Shown here: in pieces, positions 44,125 to 52,897 of the stretch | How the letters are laid out: each line of letters starts with the position of its first letter | Position numbering within the stretch: position 1 is the first letter of the stretch | Source: an uncultured Bacteroidales bacterium | GTDB lineage: Bacteria > Bacteroidota > Bacteroidia > Bacteroidales > WCHB1-69 | DNA: 64,000 nucleotides | Assembly (NCBI GenBank): GCA_934699095.1 | Contig: CAKUVI010000009.1 | Span: 40,179 to 104,178 of the forward strand | Direction of reading: 5' to 3' | The notes under the pieces: model-generated | Told to the model about the DNA's origin: nothing | Seen by the model: only the letters and a program-made list of their open reading frames with translations | Databases searched by the model: none | Program-made: the position numbers and the translations under genes

Positions 44125-47034
44125 ATGAGACGTAATCTTATCACAACGCTACTACTGGCGGTCTTCTGTCTCCTGACCTTCAGTTCTAACGCGCAGAATT
44201 ATCACAAGGAGACCTACCAGAACGACCCGATGAATGTGATTCACTACACATTGGACAATGGTCTTCAGGTATATATGTCTGTAAACAAGGATGTTCCACG
44301 CATCCAGACCTACATCGCGGTGCGTGTGGGCAGCAAGAACGACCCGGCGGAATCAACTGGTCTTTCCCACTACTTGGAGCACCTTATGTTCAAAGGCACC
44401 ACCAACTTCGGCACCCTCGACTGGGCGAAGGAGCAGGTTCAACTCAAAGAGATAGAGAGACTTTACGAGGTTTACAACCACACCACCGACCCTGCAAAGC
44501 GCAAAGCCATCTATCACCTTATAGACTCAGTTTCATACGAAGCATCAAAGTATGCAATTCCTAATGAATACGACAAGATGATGTCGATGATCGGTGCTCA
44601 AGGCACGAACGCTTTCACCTCAACCGACATGACTGTATATCAAGAAGATATACCAAGCAACGAGCTTGAACGTTGGCTCAAAATCGAAGGCGAGCGCTTC
44701 GCAAACCCTGTTTTCCGCTTGTTCCACACCGAGCTTGAAGCCGTATATGAAGAGAAAAACATGAATATGGCCAACGATGGTCGTACTGTTTTCGAGAAGA
44801 TGAACGAAGCTCTCTTCCCGCACCACCCATACGGCACACAGACCACAATCGGAACCATTGAACACCTCAAAAATCCGTCTCTCACCAACATCAACAAGCA
44901 TTTCGACACATATTACGTTCCCAACAACTATTGTATAGCCATGTCGGGCGACTTTGATCCAGAAGTTGCTATCAAATTGATTGACAAGTATTTCGGAAAA
45001 ATTCAACCTAAATATATTCCTGACTTCACATACGTAAAAGAGAAACCCATTCGTCAGGTGAAGGTTGTTGACGTATATGGTCTTGAAGCCGAGGACGTGC
45101 GCATAGCTTTCCGCATTGACGCCGGCACTGGCTCACGTGACGTGCTTTTGGCCGAGATGGTTGACGCTGTGCTCATGAATGGTTCATGCGGTATCATCGA
45201 CGAGAATATCAATCAGAAACAGCTTGCCCAATATGCCGCATCGGGCGTGGGCGACATGAACGACTACGCTTACTTCCAGTTGGTTGGAATGCCAAAGCAG
45301 GGCCAAACTCTTGAAGAGCTCAAAGATTTGCTACTCAAACAATTAGAAATCCTCAAATCAGGCAACTGGGATGCAGACCTGCTTACTGCTGCCATCAACA
45401 ACCGCAAGCTCAGCGACATGACATCATTGGAGAGCAACAGCAACCGTGCGATGAAGATGGCCTTCGCATACCTCGCACACCAAAACTGGCAAGATGTACT
45501 CAATGAGACTGAAAACATGAGCATGGTTACAAAAGAGGACGTTATCGATTTTGCAAATAGAATGTTCAAAAACAACAATTACGTAGTAGTTTACAAACGT
45601 CAGGGCGAGCAGCGCGACGTTCAGAAAGTTGACAAGCCGGAAATCACACCAGTGGTTATGAACCGCGACGTTGAGAGCAGCTTCTTGAAAGAAGTCAAGA
45701 ACATGAAAGTCAACCCTATCGAGCCTGTATTTGTGGATTTCAACAAAGACATGCAGAAGGGTAAAGCCAACGGCAACGAGGTTCTCTACGTGAAGAACAC
45801 CGACAACGGCCGTTTCACCCTGGCATACCGCTACAACTACGGCTATCGCTACGACAAGAAAGCCAGCGTAATCAATGAATTCATGGGCCAGTTAGAGAGC
45901 GAGCACCGCACCCTCAGCCAGATCAACCGCGAGATGTATGACTTGGCCTGCAACTACAACATCCGCTTCAATGATGAATACACAACCGTAACCATCAGCG
46001 GCTTGAGCGAGAATATGGAAAAAGCCATGGCCATTGTAGAAGACATTCTCAATTATCCAAAGATCTCTGATGAATCAGTACAAAACGCTGTCAGCGACAT
46101 CCTGAAATCAAGAAACGACGCAAAATCTCGCCAAAACAGCATCTTCCAAACAATGCTGAACTACGTTTCATACGGCAAAGACAATATGCGCAAGCATTTC
46201 GTGACAAACGAGGAGCTGCAGAAACTGAAATCTCAGGATATCATCAACCAATTCAAGACTATGACATCCCAGCCGCAGCGCATTCTTTACTACGGCGACA
46301 TGAGTCTCGGCGACTTGCAGAAAGTTGTTGCCGAAAAGCACAGCGTTCATCCAGCCAAGAAGCCCATGAAGATAGGTGCCGACTTCGACCGTCTTGCAAC
46401 AAAGGACAACAAGGTATATTTCGCTCACTACGACGCAAAACAGTCATTATGCCGCCAGTTGACGACTTCAGTGCCTGCAAACTGGGCCATGAGTCCGCAA
46501 ATCGAGATGTACAACGAGTACTTTGGCGGAAGCATGAACTCAATAGTATTCCAAGAAATCCGCGAGAAACGTTCATTGGCATATTCAGCAGCTGCATACT
46601 ATGTAGAACCAAGAAAGAAAGGATACTACAACTACAACATGACACATATCGGAACCCAGAACGACAAGTTGATTGACGCTCTTGGAGCCTTCACCGACCT
46701 GTTGGACAACATGCCTGTTTCTGAGCTCAACTTCGACCTTGCCAAGACATCGCTGATCTCTCAATATCGTACCAACCGCATCCGCAAGTTCTCTATCATC
46801 AACTACTACCTCATGTGTGAATGGAAGGGATTGAAAGCCCCGACAGACAAGGCTGACTTCAACATGATCCAAAAGATGACGTTGAACGACGTCGTGAACT
46901 TCAACAAGAACTACATTAAAGACCAAAAGAGAGTCGTTGTAGTTCTCGGCAACAAAGACGAGGTTGATTTGAAGGGACTTGAAAAGTACGGCAAGGTTAC
47001 GACTTTGTCGTTGGAGGAGATTTTTGGATACTAA
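44125..47034 (+). CDS. M16-family zinc peptidase (pitrilysin/insulinase type)
   Basis: 969 residues, a full-length two-half M16 peptidase. The signal peptide ends FSSNA before Gln, so it acts in the periplasm or envelope. The active N-terminal half has the inverted zinc motif HYLEH (about residue 83) with the downstream Glu in ELEAVYEEKNM (about 76 residues later). The C-terminal half (YAYRYNYGYRYDKKAS, REKRSLAYSAAAYYVEPRKKG) is the usual inactive domain that closes the chamber. It probably degrades peptides produced by secreted proteases, in line with the M6 gene just upstream in the same transcript. Confidence 0.92.
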   Translation: MRRNLITTLLLAVFCLLTFSSNAQNYHKETYQNDPMNVIHYTLDNGLQVYMSVNKDVPRIQTYIAVRVGSKNDPAESTGLSHYLEHLMFKGTTNFGTLDWAKEQVQLKEIERLYEVYNHTTDPAKRKAIYHLIDSVSYEASKYAIPNEYDKMMSMIGAQGTNAFTSTDMTVYQEDIPSNELERWLKIEGERFANPVFRLFHTELEAVYEEKNMNMANDGRTVFEKMNEALFPHHPYGTQTTIGTIEHLKNPSLTNINKHFDTYYVPNNYCIAMSGDFDPEVAIKLIDKYFGKIQPKYIPDFTYVKEKPIRQVKVVDVYGLEAEDVRIAFRIDAGTGSRDVLLAEMVDAVLMNGSCGIIDENINQKQLAQYAASGVGDMNDYAYFQLVGMPKQGQTLEELKDLLLKQLEILKSGNWDADLLTAAINNRKLSDMTSLESNSNRAMKMAFAYLAHQNWQDVLNETENMSMVTKEDVIDFANRMFKNNNYVVVYKRQGEQRDVQKVDKPEITPVVMNRDVESSFLKEVKNMKVNPIEPVFVDFNKDMQKGKANGNEVLYVKNTDNGRFTLAYRYNYGYRYDKKASVINEFMGQLESEHRTLSQINREMYDLACNYNIRFNDEYTTVTISGLSENMEKAMAIVEDILNYPKISDESVQNAVSDILKSRNDAKSRQNSIFQTMLNYVSYGKDNMRKHFVTNEELQKLKSQDIINQFKTMTSQPQRILYYGDMSLGDLQKVVAEKHSVHPAKKPMKIGADFDRLATKDNKVYFAHYDAKQSLCRQLTTSVPANWAMSPQIEMYNEYFGGSMNSIVFQEIREKRSLAYSAAAYYVEPRKKGYYNYNMTHIGTQNDKLIDALGAFTDLLDNMPVSELNFDLAKTSLISQYRTNRIRKFSIINYYLMCEWKGLKAPTDKADFNMIQKMTLNDVVNFNKNYIKDQKRVVVVLGNKDEVDLKGLEKYGKVTTLSLEEIFGY

Positions 47035-47067
47035 TCATTTGGTATTTAGTATTTTGTATTTTGTTTG

Positions 47068-47094
47068 GGGACGTGGCGAGGCTGCGTCCCTTTT
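47068..47094 (+). terminator. Probable terminator of the M6-M16 transcript
   Basis: GGGACG / CGTCCC stem with an 11-base loop, followed by TTTT, about 35 bases after the M16 stop. The stem is short, so it is of moderate strength. Confidence 0.5.
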
Positions 47095-47400
47095 GATTTA
47101 TAGGCTGTTAAAAACGTGGGGGGGGGGGGTATTGCCTCCACACAGGGAAAACGCGCCATGGCGAGTCTCCACATTTCCTATTGTCAAATTGTCCCACGAT
47201 CACCCATTCTACATGTAAGGGAAAATGCCATTGGTTGAAAATAAAACGTACGTTTAAATGCAGCAGGTAAGTATATATGTGGAGGACTAACATCAGAGAA
47301 TGCACCTTCTAATAATCATCGATTTAGACAACTCATTATCATAAAAATCGGAATAAAAAAAATTTGTAACCTTTTTAAAATTCTGTATTTAAACAGATAG
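47095..47400. other. Non-coding gap with G12 tract and a 12-bp palindrome
   Basis: No credible gene. It holds an uninterrupted run of 12 G (47118-47129) and a perfect 12-bp palindrome AAACGTACGTTT (47244-47255). It then becomes A/T-rich up to the promoter of the lipoprotein gene. The G-run is of a type prone to slippage; the palindrome could be a regulator site, but neither role is shown. Confidence 0.5.
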
Positions 47401-47408
47401 TAGTTTTG
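47401..47408 (+). promoter_or_regulatory. -7 promoter element of the lipoprotein gene (TAGTTTTG)
   Basis: Match to TAnnTTTG followed by C, 95 bases before the chosen ATG at 47503. Confidence 0.45.
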
Positions 47409-47502
47409 CTCATTGTTTCTTTCTATAGAGTATTCTATGGGTTTCACTTTATGGAATGAATCAATGAAGAAAATAATCATCAGAAGCCCAAATCATATTG
47501 TT

Positions 47503-48543
47503 ATGAATAAAAAATTCATTTTGAAATGCCTCGCGCTTGCAAGTATCAGCTTTTTTGTTTCATGTCATAGGGAAAATCCCGCAAATCCGGACGATGACAA
47601 CAACACATCAGCAACAACACACGTATATGTTGCGGGCAACACCGGCTACACGTTCAATGCGGGTCCTGCAGTATGTTGGGAAGACGGCATACAGCATGTT
47701 CTTGACCCCGATGCTTTCGAAACGGCAAGAGCAGCCTGCGTGATCGGCAACGATGTCTATTATGGAGGATGCAATGCAAACGAACAGCCAGTGATATGGA
47801 AGAACGGCGTTGCACAGAAAATGTCAGAAGGGAACGGCCGCGTGAGTGGTCTCACCACCGCCAACGGGAAGCTTTATGCTTGCGGCACCGTTGACCAAAA
47901 ACCAGTTTATTGGGTTGACGGACAGATTCACTACCTTGATGAAGACCCAAGCGCCTCATCTGATTACACAACCACCGCCATCACAGTTTCAGGTGGCAAC
48001 ATCTATGTTTCCGGATATCTCGGCAATGAGTATAATTCTGCAAAAGGGGCATACCTGTGGAAAAACGGCTCTCTGCAGAAACTTTCAACCAAAGCCTCCA
48101 AAGCATGCGATGTTTGTGTGTACAACAACACGGTATATGTTGTAGGTAGCGAAAGTTACACATCCGGAGGTATCCAGAAGTCAGTCATGTGGGTCAATGG
48201 GGCGATAAGAGACATCCAGGTCACCACTAACAACGGACTTGATTCCGAAGCGAGCGCCGTTGCCATCAAGAACGGAAAACCCTACGTTGTTCTCAAGGGT
48301 TTTGTAGGAGGTGCCTACGATGGTTATTGGAAAGGTTTCGCCTGGTATGATGAAACTGTGACCGCTCTGCCGAACTGTTCTAATCCGACCGATGTATTCA
48401 TACACAACAATGACATTTACATAGCCGGTTATAACGACTCTTTCACAAGCTACGAGGGTCCGGTATTGCTTAAAAACCTCGAATTTGTTCCCCTTACTAA
48501 CTCAGCCAACGACGGACACTGCTATAGCGTTTATGTCAAATAG
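47503..48543 (+). CDS. Repeat-containing lipoprotein, probable beta-propeller
   Basis: 346 residues from MNKKFILKC; upstream in-frame ATGs would put 30 residues in front of the signal peptide and are rejected. The lipobox FVSC places lipidated Cys at about residue 19, followed by an Asn/Asp/Pro spacer. The remainder is about seven repeats of 40-50 residues, each with a YxxG strand and a W-x-[ND]-G turn (VCWEDG, VIWKNG, VYWVDG, YLWKNG, VMWVNG, FAWYDE, VLLKNL). This spacing suits a propeller. It is an envelope-anchored protein; the ligand is unknown. Bounded by its own promoter and terminator. Confidence 0.75.
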   Translation: MNKKFILKCLALASISFFVSCHRENPANPDDDNNTSATTHVYVAGNTGYTFNAGPAVCWEDGIQHVLDPDAFETARAACVIGNDVYYGGCNANEQPVIWKNGVAQKMSEGNGRVSGLTTANGKLYACGTVDQKPVYWVDGQIHYLDEDPSASSDYTTTAITVSGGNIYVSGYLGNEYNSAKGAYLWKNGSLQKLSTKASKACDVCVYNNTVYVVGSESYTSGGIQKSVMWVNGAIRDIQVTTNNGLDSEASAVAIKNGKPYVVLKGFVGGAYDGYWKGFAWYDETVTALPNCSNPTDVFIHNNDIYIAGYNDSFTSYEGPVLLKNLEFVPLTNSANDGHCYSVYVK

Positions 48544-48580
48544 AACCATTTAGGTTTCTGTTTCCAAAGTTTGAAAATCT

Positions 48581-48617
48581 AAAAAAGCCGCGTGTAAAAA
48601 CATGCGGCTTTTTTTTG
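48581..48617 (+). terminator. Strong intrinsic terminator
   Basis: A6, then GCCGC-g-TGT / ACA-t-GCGGC stem with an AAAAA loop and a T8 run, about 40 bases after the lipoprotein stop. Nearly symmetrical A and T tracts. Confidence 0.85.
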
Positions 48618-48708
48618 GTTTTCCCGTCTTTCACAATCATTATCAGAATATTTTTTTCAAGAAGAAATATCACAAAAATCCACAAATTACTGCATAATAA
48701 AAAAAATG

Positions 48709-48716
48709 TATTTTTG
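48709..48716 (+). promoter_or_regulatory. -7 promoter element of the Oar-like receptor gene (TATTTTTG)
   Basis: Match to TAnnTTTG, 77 bases before the ATG at 48786. It lies inside a longer open frame that starts at 48615, which argues that the longer frame is not translated. Confidence 0.45.
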
Positions 48717-48785
48717 TACATCATAATCAGCACGATAGTGGACAATGCTAATAAATCATCAATTATCAATAAATCACAACATCTT

Positions 48786-51700
48786 ATGATTAAACATTTA
48801 CATTTTACCAATCGGTTCAGGAGGGCGAAAGATTATGGTACTCTTTTGTTCTTTTTAGTATTTTTCACAATCGGGACAGGCGGTTTTTTCCATGCTGAAG
48901 CCCAATCTACCACTTCTTCCATTTCCGGTTTCGTGAAAGACGGAAGTGGTGCTGTGGCCGAAGCCGTGGTTGTCGCCTACCACGTGCCCACAAACACGTC
49001 ATACTACTCCATTTCAAACAGCAAGGGCTATTACGTGTTCAACAACGTTCTGGTCGGTGGTCCATACTCCATCAAAATAGAAAAGATGGGATATAAACCC
49101 ACAACTATACAGAACATCAACGCTCCGCTGTCAGAAAATGTTGTTGTGAACGTCACCTTGGAGAAAAGTTCGGTGTCGTTAGACGAGGTCACAATTCAAA
49201 ATCCGGATGCTTCCACCATGAACATCCAGAGTTCGGGTGTGAGCACGCGTATCACTCAGCGCACAATGACGGCGGTGCCAACAATAGAGCGCAGTTTGAA
49301 CGACATCATGAAACTGACTCCGCAGGCGGCGAATATTGGCGGCGGTATAGCCTTAGGCGGTGGCAATTATCGCGGTTCATCTGTCTCAGTTGACGGAGCC
49401 ACCTTCAACAACTCTTTCGGTATCGGTTCAAATCTGCCGGCCGGCGGCGCACCCATATCCCTTGACGCCATCGAGCAGATCGGCATCAACCTGTCGCCAT
49501 ACAACGTGCGCCAGAGCGGTTTTCTCGGAGGTGCCGTCAATATGGTCACAAAACGCGGCTCTAACGAATGGCATGGTTCTGTTTATGACTATTTCACGAG
49601 TAGCGCACTAAGAGGTCAAAAAGTCGATACCAACATGCTGACAACGTCTTCCACATTGAACAACGTATCCGGATTGACAGTTGGCGGCCCTATAGTGAAA
49701 GACAAACTTTTCTTCTTTCTGAACGGCGAGTATATCGTTGACAATGAAGCAGGTTCAACAATCCAGGCCCGTCCTGACGAAAGCCATGAGTACGGCGGCA
49801 GCACCGGATATAACCGTCCAACAGTCGCCCAAATGGACAATATGCTCTCTTTCCTGAATGACAAATTCGGATACAATCCAGGACGTTATCAGAACTACTC
49901 AATCTCCACACCTGATTACAAGGTAATGGCGCGTTTGGATTGGAACATAAACAAAAACAACATGTTCAACTTCAGGGTGAGCCACACTCACACCTCAAAT
50001 TCAAATGGTGCGTCGAGTTCAATAAATCCTCTTTTTGGTTCAAGTAACTCCATAACTGCTTTGGATGGCGAAACGTATGCCATCAACCGTTACGTCGCAG
50101 GCCGGCAATCGTACTATGCAATGCTGTTCGAGTCGTCACGTTATTTCCAAGACATGAATTTCACATCCGTTGCAGCTGAACTTAACAGCAATGTATTGGG
50201 AGGCCGCGGGAACAACATGGCCCGAATCACATGGTCGTTGCAGAACGAGCCGCGCTCTTTTGTGGGCGATATCTTCCCAACGGTTGACATCCTCGAGCCT
50301 TACACAGCCGCTGACGGCAGCCAGCAGATGGCCTTCTTCACCACATTCGGCCCGGATCCGTTCACTTACGCAAACCTCAGAAAGGTGAACACCTTGACTG
50401 CAACTGACGAATTCACCTATACCAAAGGCATCCATAACATTCTCGCAGGAGCCCAATTCGAGTGGAATTTGATCCAGAACGGCTTTATGCAGGGCGGTGC
50501 AGGCTGGTATGTTTACGACTCTTGGCAGTCGTTCGTGAACGATGTGAATGGAGTGGAAGGGGCACGCCCGGTGGCGTTTATGGTGACCCATGCCAACTCC
50601 GACGACCCGACAGAGGCGGTTACCCCGTCGTTTTTCTATTCACAGGCCTCGGTATATGCCCAAGATGAGATGAGTTTCAGTCCTTATTTCAAATTCACCG
50701 CTGGACTCCGTCTCGAAATGCCATTCATCCGTTTCCCGAACGAGAACCGAAACCTCGACTTCGACGCGGCGGCTGCTGCCCATCCTGAAAGCTCATTCGG
50801 TGGACTCAGCACAGCCGACTTCCCTAAACTCAGCCTGAATGTTTCACCAAGAATCGGATTCAACTGGGATATCACCAAGAATCAGAAAGTTGTACTTCGT
50901 GGAGGCAGCGGCATCTTCACCGGCAGAATTCCAAATGTGTGGATCGTGACAGCCGTAAGCAGCTCCAACTGTCTTCAATACCAATACATAGCCAACAACA
51001 GCACTGGCAATCCCGTGGTTCACTTCGACCCCGATCGTGAGGACGTCATCAACAGTATATATTCGGATGGCAAATTCGAAAAGCAGGAGCTTCCCGCCCC
51101 TACCAACGGCACCATTCTGGCCAAGGATCTGAAGCTTCCGTCAGCATGGAAGTCGTCGCTGGCTCTGGATGTGACTTTGCCAAAAGATGTGAAACTAACA
51201 TTTGAAGGATTGTATTCATTTGGATTCAACGAGGTTTATGCCAACGTTCTCGGCTATAAGGAGGACGGCACAATCCAGTTGCCCGGTGAACCCGAAGGAA
51301 GGACACATTACTCAAGAGAGGATGTTACCAATGCCAACGGCGCAAAGATGAGCGGATATTATCTGCACAACGAGAACGGATTCCACGGTCAGTATGTAGC
51401 CTTGACCGCGCAGATTTCCAAGTCGTTCAGGTTCGGACTCGACCTCATGGCGGCCTACACTTTCAGCAGATCGGTGTCTCTCACCGACGGCATTGGCGAC
51501 CAAGTGTCATCGTTCGCCAATATCTCCAACCGTAGTGATGTAAACTCTCCTGAGCTCGGGTTCTCGGGGTTTGTATCGCCGCACCGCCTGATTGCAGCAG
51601 TGGGTTACACTATCAAAGAAGGTAAGCACACCGCCACTAAACTTGGTCTTTTCTATGAAGGAATGAACCTTGGAATCTATAATGGTTACACAGTCGCACG

Positions 51701-52160
51701 CTATTCATATCTCATGAACAACGTCAGTGGCATAGGCAACAACCAGCTGATATACATCCCTACAACAGACGAGCTGGAACAGATGCCGTTTGTTTCCGCA
51801 GAAAACAAGGCTGATTTCGAGGATTTCATAGTTAATGACCCATATCTGAGCAGACACAGAGGTGAATATTCCAAGAGAAACGGTGGTAAAGCCCCGTGGC
51901 TCAACAGAATCAACTTCAAGATTTCACAGGAATTCTATTTCAATGTTGACAAACATAAACAGACATTGGATGTGGGCTTAGACATCAACAATCTCGGCAA
52001 TCTGTTCAGCAGCAAATGGGGCACCTACAAATCATTGAACAATGATGTGGTGTTGAATTACAAGAACGGAGCATACACATTCACCGCTCCTGTTTGGTCA
52101 ACATACAACAACTTGCTTTCCACCTGGCAGATTCTGCTTCACCTCCGTTACGCGTTCTAA
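48786..52160 (+). CDS. Oar-like TonB-dependent outer-membrane receptor
   Basis: 1,124 residues from MIKHLHF. The signal segment (TLLFFLVFFTIGTGGFF) ends HAEA before Gln. Residues about 40-125 are a carboxypeptidase-regulatory-like domain (SSISGFVKDGSGAVAEA, KGYYVFNNVLVGG). Then comes a plug (SVDGATFNNSFG, GGAVNMVTKRGSNEWHG) and a large barrel ending in aromatic RYAF. The overall size and plug type match Oar proteins, which are TonB-dependent channels linked in some bacteria to protease or lipid export rather than to nutrient uptake. No SusD partner gene follows, against a polysaccharide-uptake role. Substrate unknown. Confidence 0.88.
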   Translation: MIKHLHFTNRFRRAKDYGTLLFFLVFFTIGTGGFFHAEAQSTTSSISGFVKDGSGAVAEAVVVAYHVPTNTSYYSISNSKGYYVFNNVLVGGPYSIKIEKMGYKPTTIQNINAPLSENVVVNVTLEKSSVSLDEVTIQNPDASTMNIQSSGVSTRITQRTMTAVPTIERSLNDIMKLTPQAANIGGGIALGGGNYRGSSVSVDGATFNNSFGIGSNLPAGGAPISLDAIEQIGINLSPYNVRQSGFLGGAVNMVTKRGSNEWHGSVYDYFTSSALRGQKVDTNMLTTSSTLNNVSGLTVGGPIVKDKLFFFLNGEYIVDNEAGSTIQARPDESHEYGGSTGYNRPTVAQMDNMLSFLNDKFGYNPGRYQNYSISTPDYKVMARLDWNINKNNMFNFRVSHTHTSNSNGASSSINPLFGSSNSITALDGETYAINRYVAGRQSYYAMLFESSRYFQDMNFTSVAAELNSNVLGGRGNNMARITWSLQNEPRSFVGDIFPTVDILEPYTAADGSQQMAFFTTFGPDPFTYANLRKVNTLTATDEFTYTKGIHNILAGAQFEWNLIQNGFMQGGAGWYVYDSWQSFVNDVNGVEGARPVAFMVTHANSDDPTEAVTPSFFYSQASVYAQDEMSFSPYFKFTAGLRLEMPFIRFPNENRNLDFDAAAAAHPESSFGGLSTADFPKLSLNVSPRIGFNWDITKNQKVVLRGGSGIFTGRIPNVWIVTAVSSSNCLQYQYIANNSTGNPVVHFDPDREDVINSIYSDGKFEKQELPAPTNGTILAKDLKLPSAWKSSLALDVTLPKDVKLTFEGLYSFGFNEVYANVLGYKEDGTIQLPGEPEGRTHYSREDVTNANGAKMSGYYLHNENGFHGQYVALTAQISKSFRFGLDLMAAYTFSRSVSLTDGIGDQVSSFANISNRSDVNSPELGFSGFVSPHRLIAAVGYTIKEGKHTATKLGLFYEGMNLGIYNGYTVARYSYLMNNVSGIGNNQLIYIPTTDELEQMPFVSAENKADFEDFIVNDPYLSRHRGEYSKRNGGKAPWLNRINFKISQEFYFNVDKHKQTLDVGLDINNLGNLFSSKWGTYKSLNNDVVLNYKNGAYTFTAPVWSTYNNLLSTWQILLHLRYAF

Positions 52161-52199
52161 AAGGCATTGTTCTGCCAACTATGGCATAACAGAAGGACA

Positions 52200-52219
52200 A
52201 TTTGTCACAAAAACTGACT
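52200..52219 (+). promoter_or_regulatory. Possible upstream activator site before the sigma-54 promoter
   Basis: TGTCACAAAAACTGAC holds an imperfect TGTCA / TGAC dyad about 20 bases upstream of the -24/-12 promoter. It could be an enhancer-binding-protein site, but typical sites lie further upstream, so this is tentative. Confidence 0.2.
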
Positions 52220-52239
52220 ATTTTGGCATTATTGGCTTT

Positions 52240-52255
52240 TGGCATGGGCTTTGCA
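52240..52255 (+). promoter_or_regulatory. Sigma-54 type -24/-12 promoter of hsp20
   Basis: TTGGCATGGGCTTTGCA matches the RpoN consensus TTGGCACG-N4-TTGCA, with GG (52241-52242) and GC (52253-52254) separated by exactly 10 bases. It lies about 80 bases before the hsp20 ATG. No TAnnTTTG box was seen in the gap. Confidence 0.6.
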
Positions 52256-52322
52256 TTATATGAAGCGGTTGCGAGGTTGAAACCGAGCAGCCAACAACAA
52301 AAAATGTCTAACAATTAAAAAA

Positions 52323-52329
52323 TGGAGGT
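52323..52329 (+). promoter_or_regulatory. Strong Shine-Dalgarno sequence of hsp20 (TGGAGGT)
   Basis: A near-perfect GGAGG ribosome-binding site 6 bases before the ATG. Most genes in this window lack such a site, so the chaperone gene seems tuned for high translation. Confidence 0.6.
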
Positions 52330-52334
52330 GTATT

Positions 52335-52757
52335 ATGCTACCAGTAATGTTTAAAAACAGTTGGTTTCCAACAGTATTTGAAGATTTCTTGAATGATGAT
52401 TTTATGCCTCGTGCCACAACAGCACCGGCAGTAAATGTAAAAGAGGATGAGAAGGCCTACACAATGGAGGTCGCCGCGCCCGGCATCAAGAAGGAGTTCT
52501 GCCGCGTCAATATCGACGATGATGGCAATCTGAGCCTGGCTATAGAGAATAAGATGGAGCACAAGGATGAAGACAAGAAGCACCATTATTTGCGCCGTGA
52601 ATTCTCTTACAGCAACTATCAGCAAAGCTATCAACTGCCAGATGATGTGGACAAAGACAACATAGCGGCCAAAGTTGAGGATGGTATACTCACAATCACA
52701 CTCCCGCGTGTTAAAGCCGAGGAGAAGAAACTTTCACGTACAATTAATATTGGATAA
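52335..52757 (+). CDS. Small heat-shock protein Hsp20
   Basis: 140 residues. ATP-independent holdase chaperone that binds unfolding proteins in the cytoplasm. A short N-terminal arm (WFPTVFEDFLNDDFM) is followed by the alpha-crystallin domain, about 33-130 (AYTMEVAAPGIKKEFCRVNIDDDGNLSL, FSYSNYQQSYQLPDDVD, VEDGILTITLPR), and a short C-terminal tail with RTINIG. The arrangement of a sigma-54 type promoter and strong ribosome-binding site is described separately. A terminator shared with the convergent unknown gene follows. Confidence 0.93.
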   Translation: MLPVMFKNSWFPTVFEDFLNDDFMPRATTAPAVNVKEDEKAYTMEVAAPGIKKEFCRVNIDDDGNLSLAIENKMEHKDEDKKHHYLRREFSYSNYQQSYQLPDDVDKDNIAAKVEDGILTITLPRVKAEEKKLSRTINIG

Positions 52758-52812
52758 AGCCAAATAGAACCTCGTGTCTCGTAAGAGATACGGCAAGAGT
52801 GATAGGATTATG

Positions 52813-52842
52813 AAAAAGGCGGAGATTACTCCGCCTTTTTTT
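52813..52842. terminator. Bidirectional terminator between hsp20 and the convergent unknown gene
   Basis: 12-bp perfect stem AAAAAGGCGGAG / CTCCGCCTTTTT with an ATTA loop. T-runs on both strands allow termination from both sides. Confidence 0.85.
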
Positions 52843-52897
52843 GTTTCCATTTGTGTTTCGTTTTGTTTCCGGTACTTTTCTTGCGCGTTTTTTCCGA

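Noticed and set aside
46979..47218. 79-codon frame across the M16 3' end and the G12 tract
   Set aside because: Runs through the terminator stem and the homopolymer, with no protein-like features.
48615..48785. N-terminal extension of the Oar-like receptor from the earlier ATG
   Set aside because: The predicted -7 box lies inside it, and the signal peptide begins only after the ATG at 48786.
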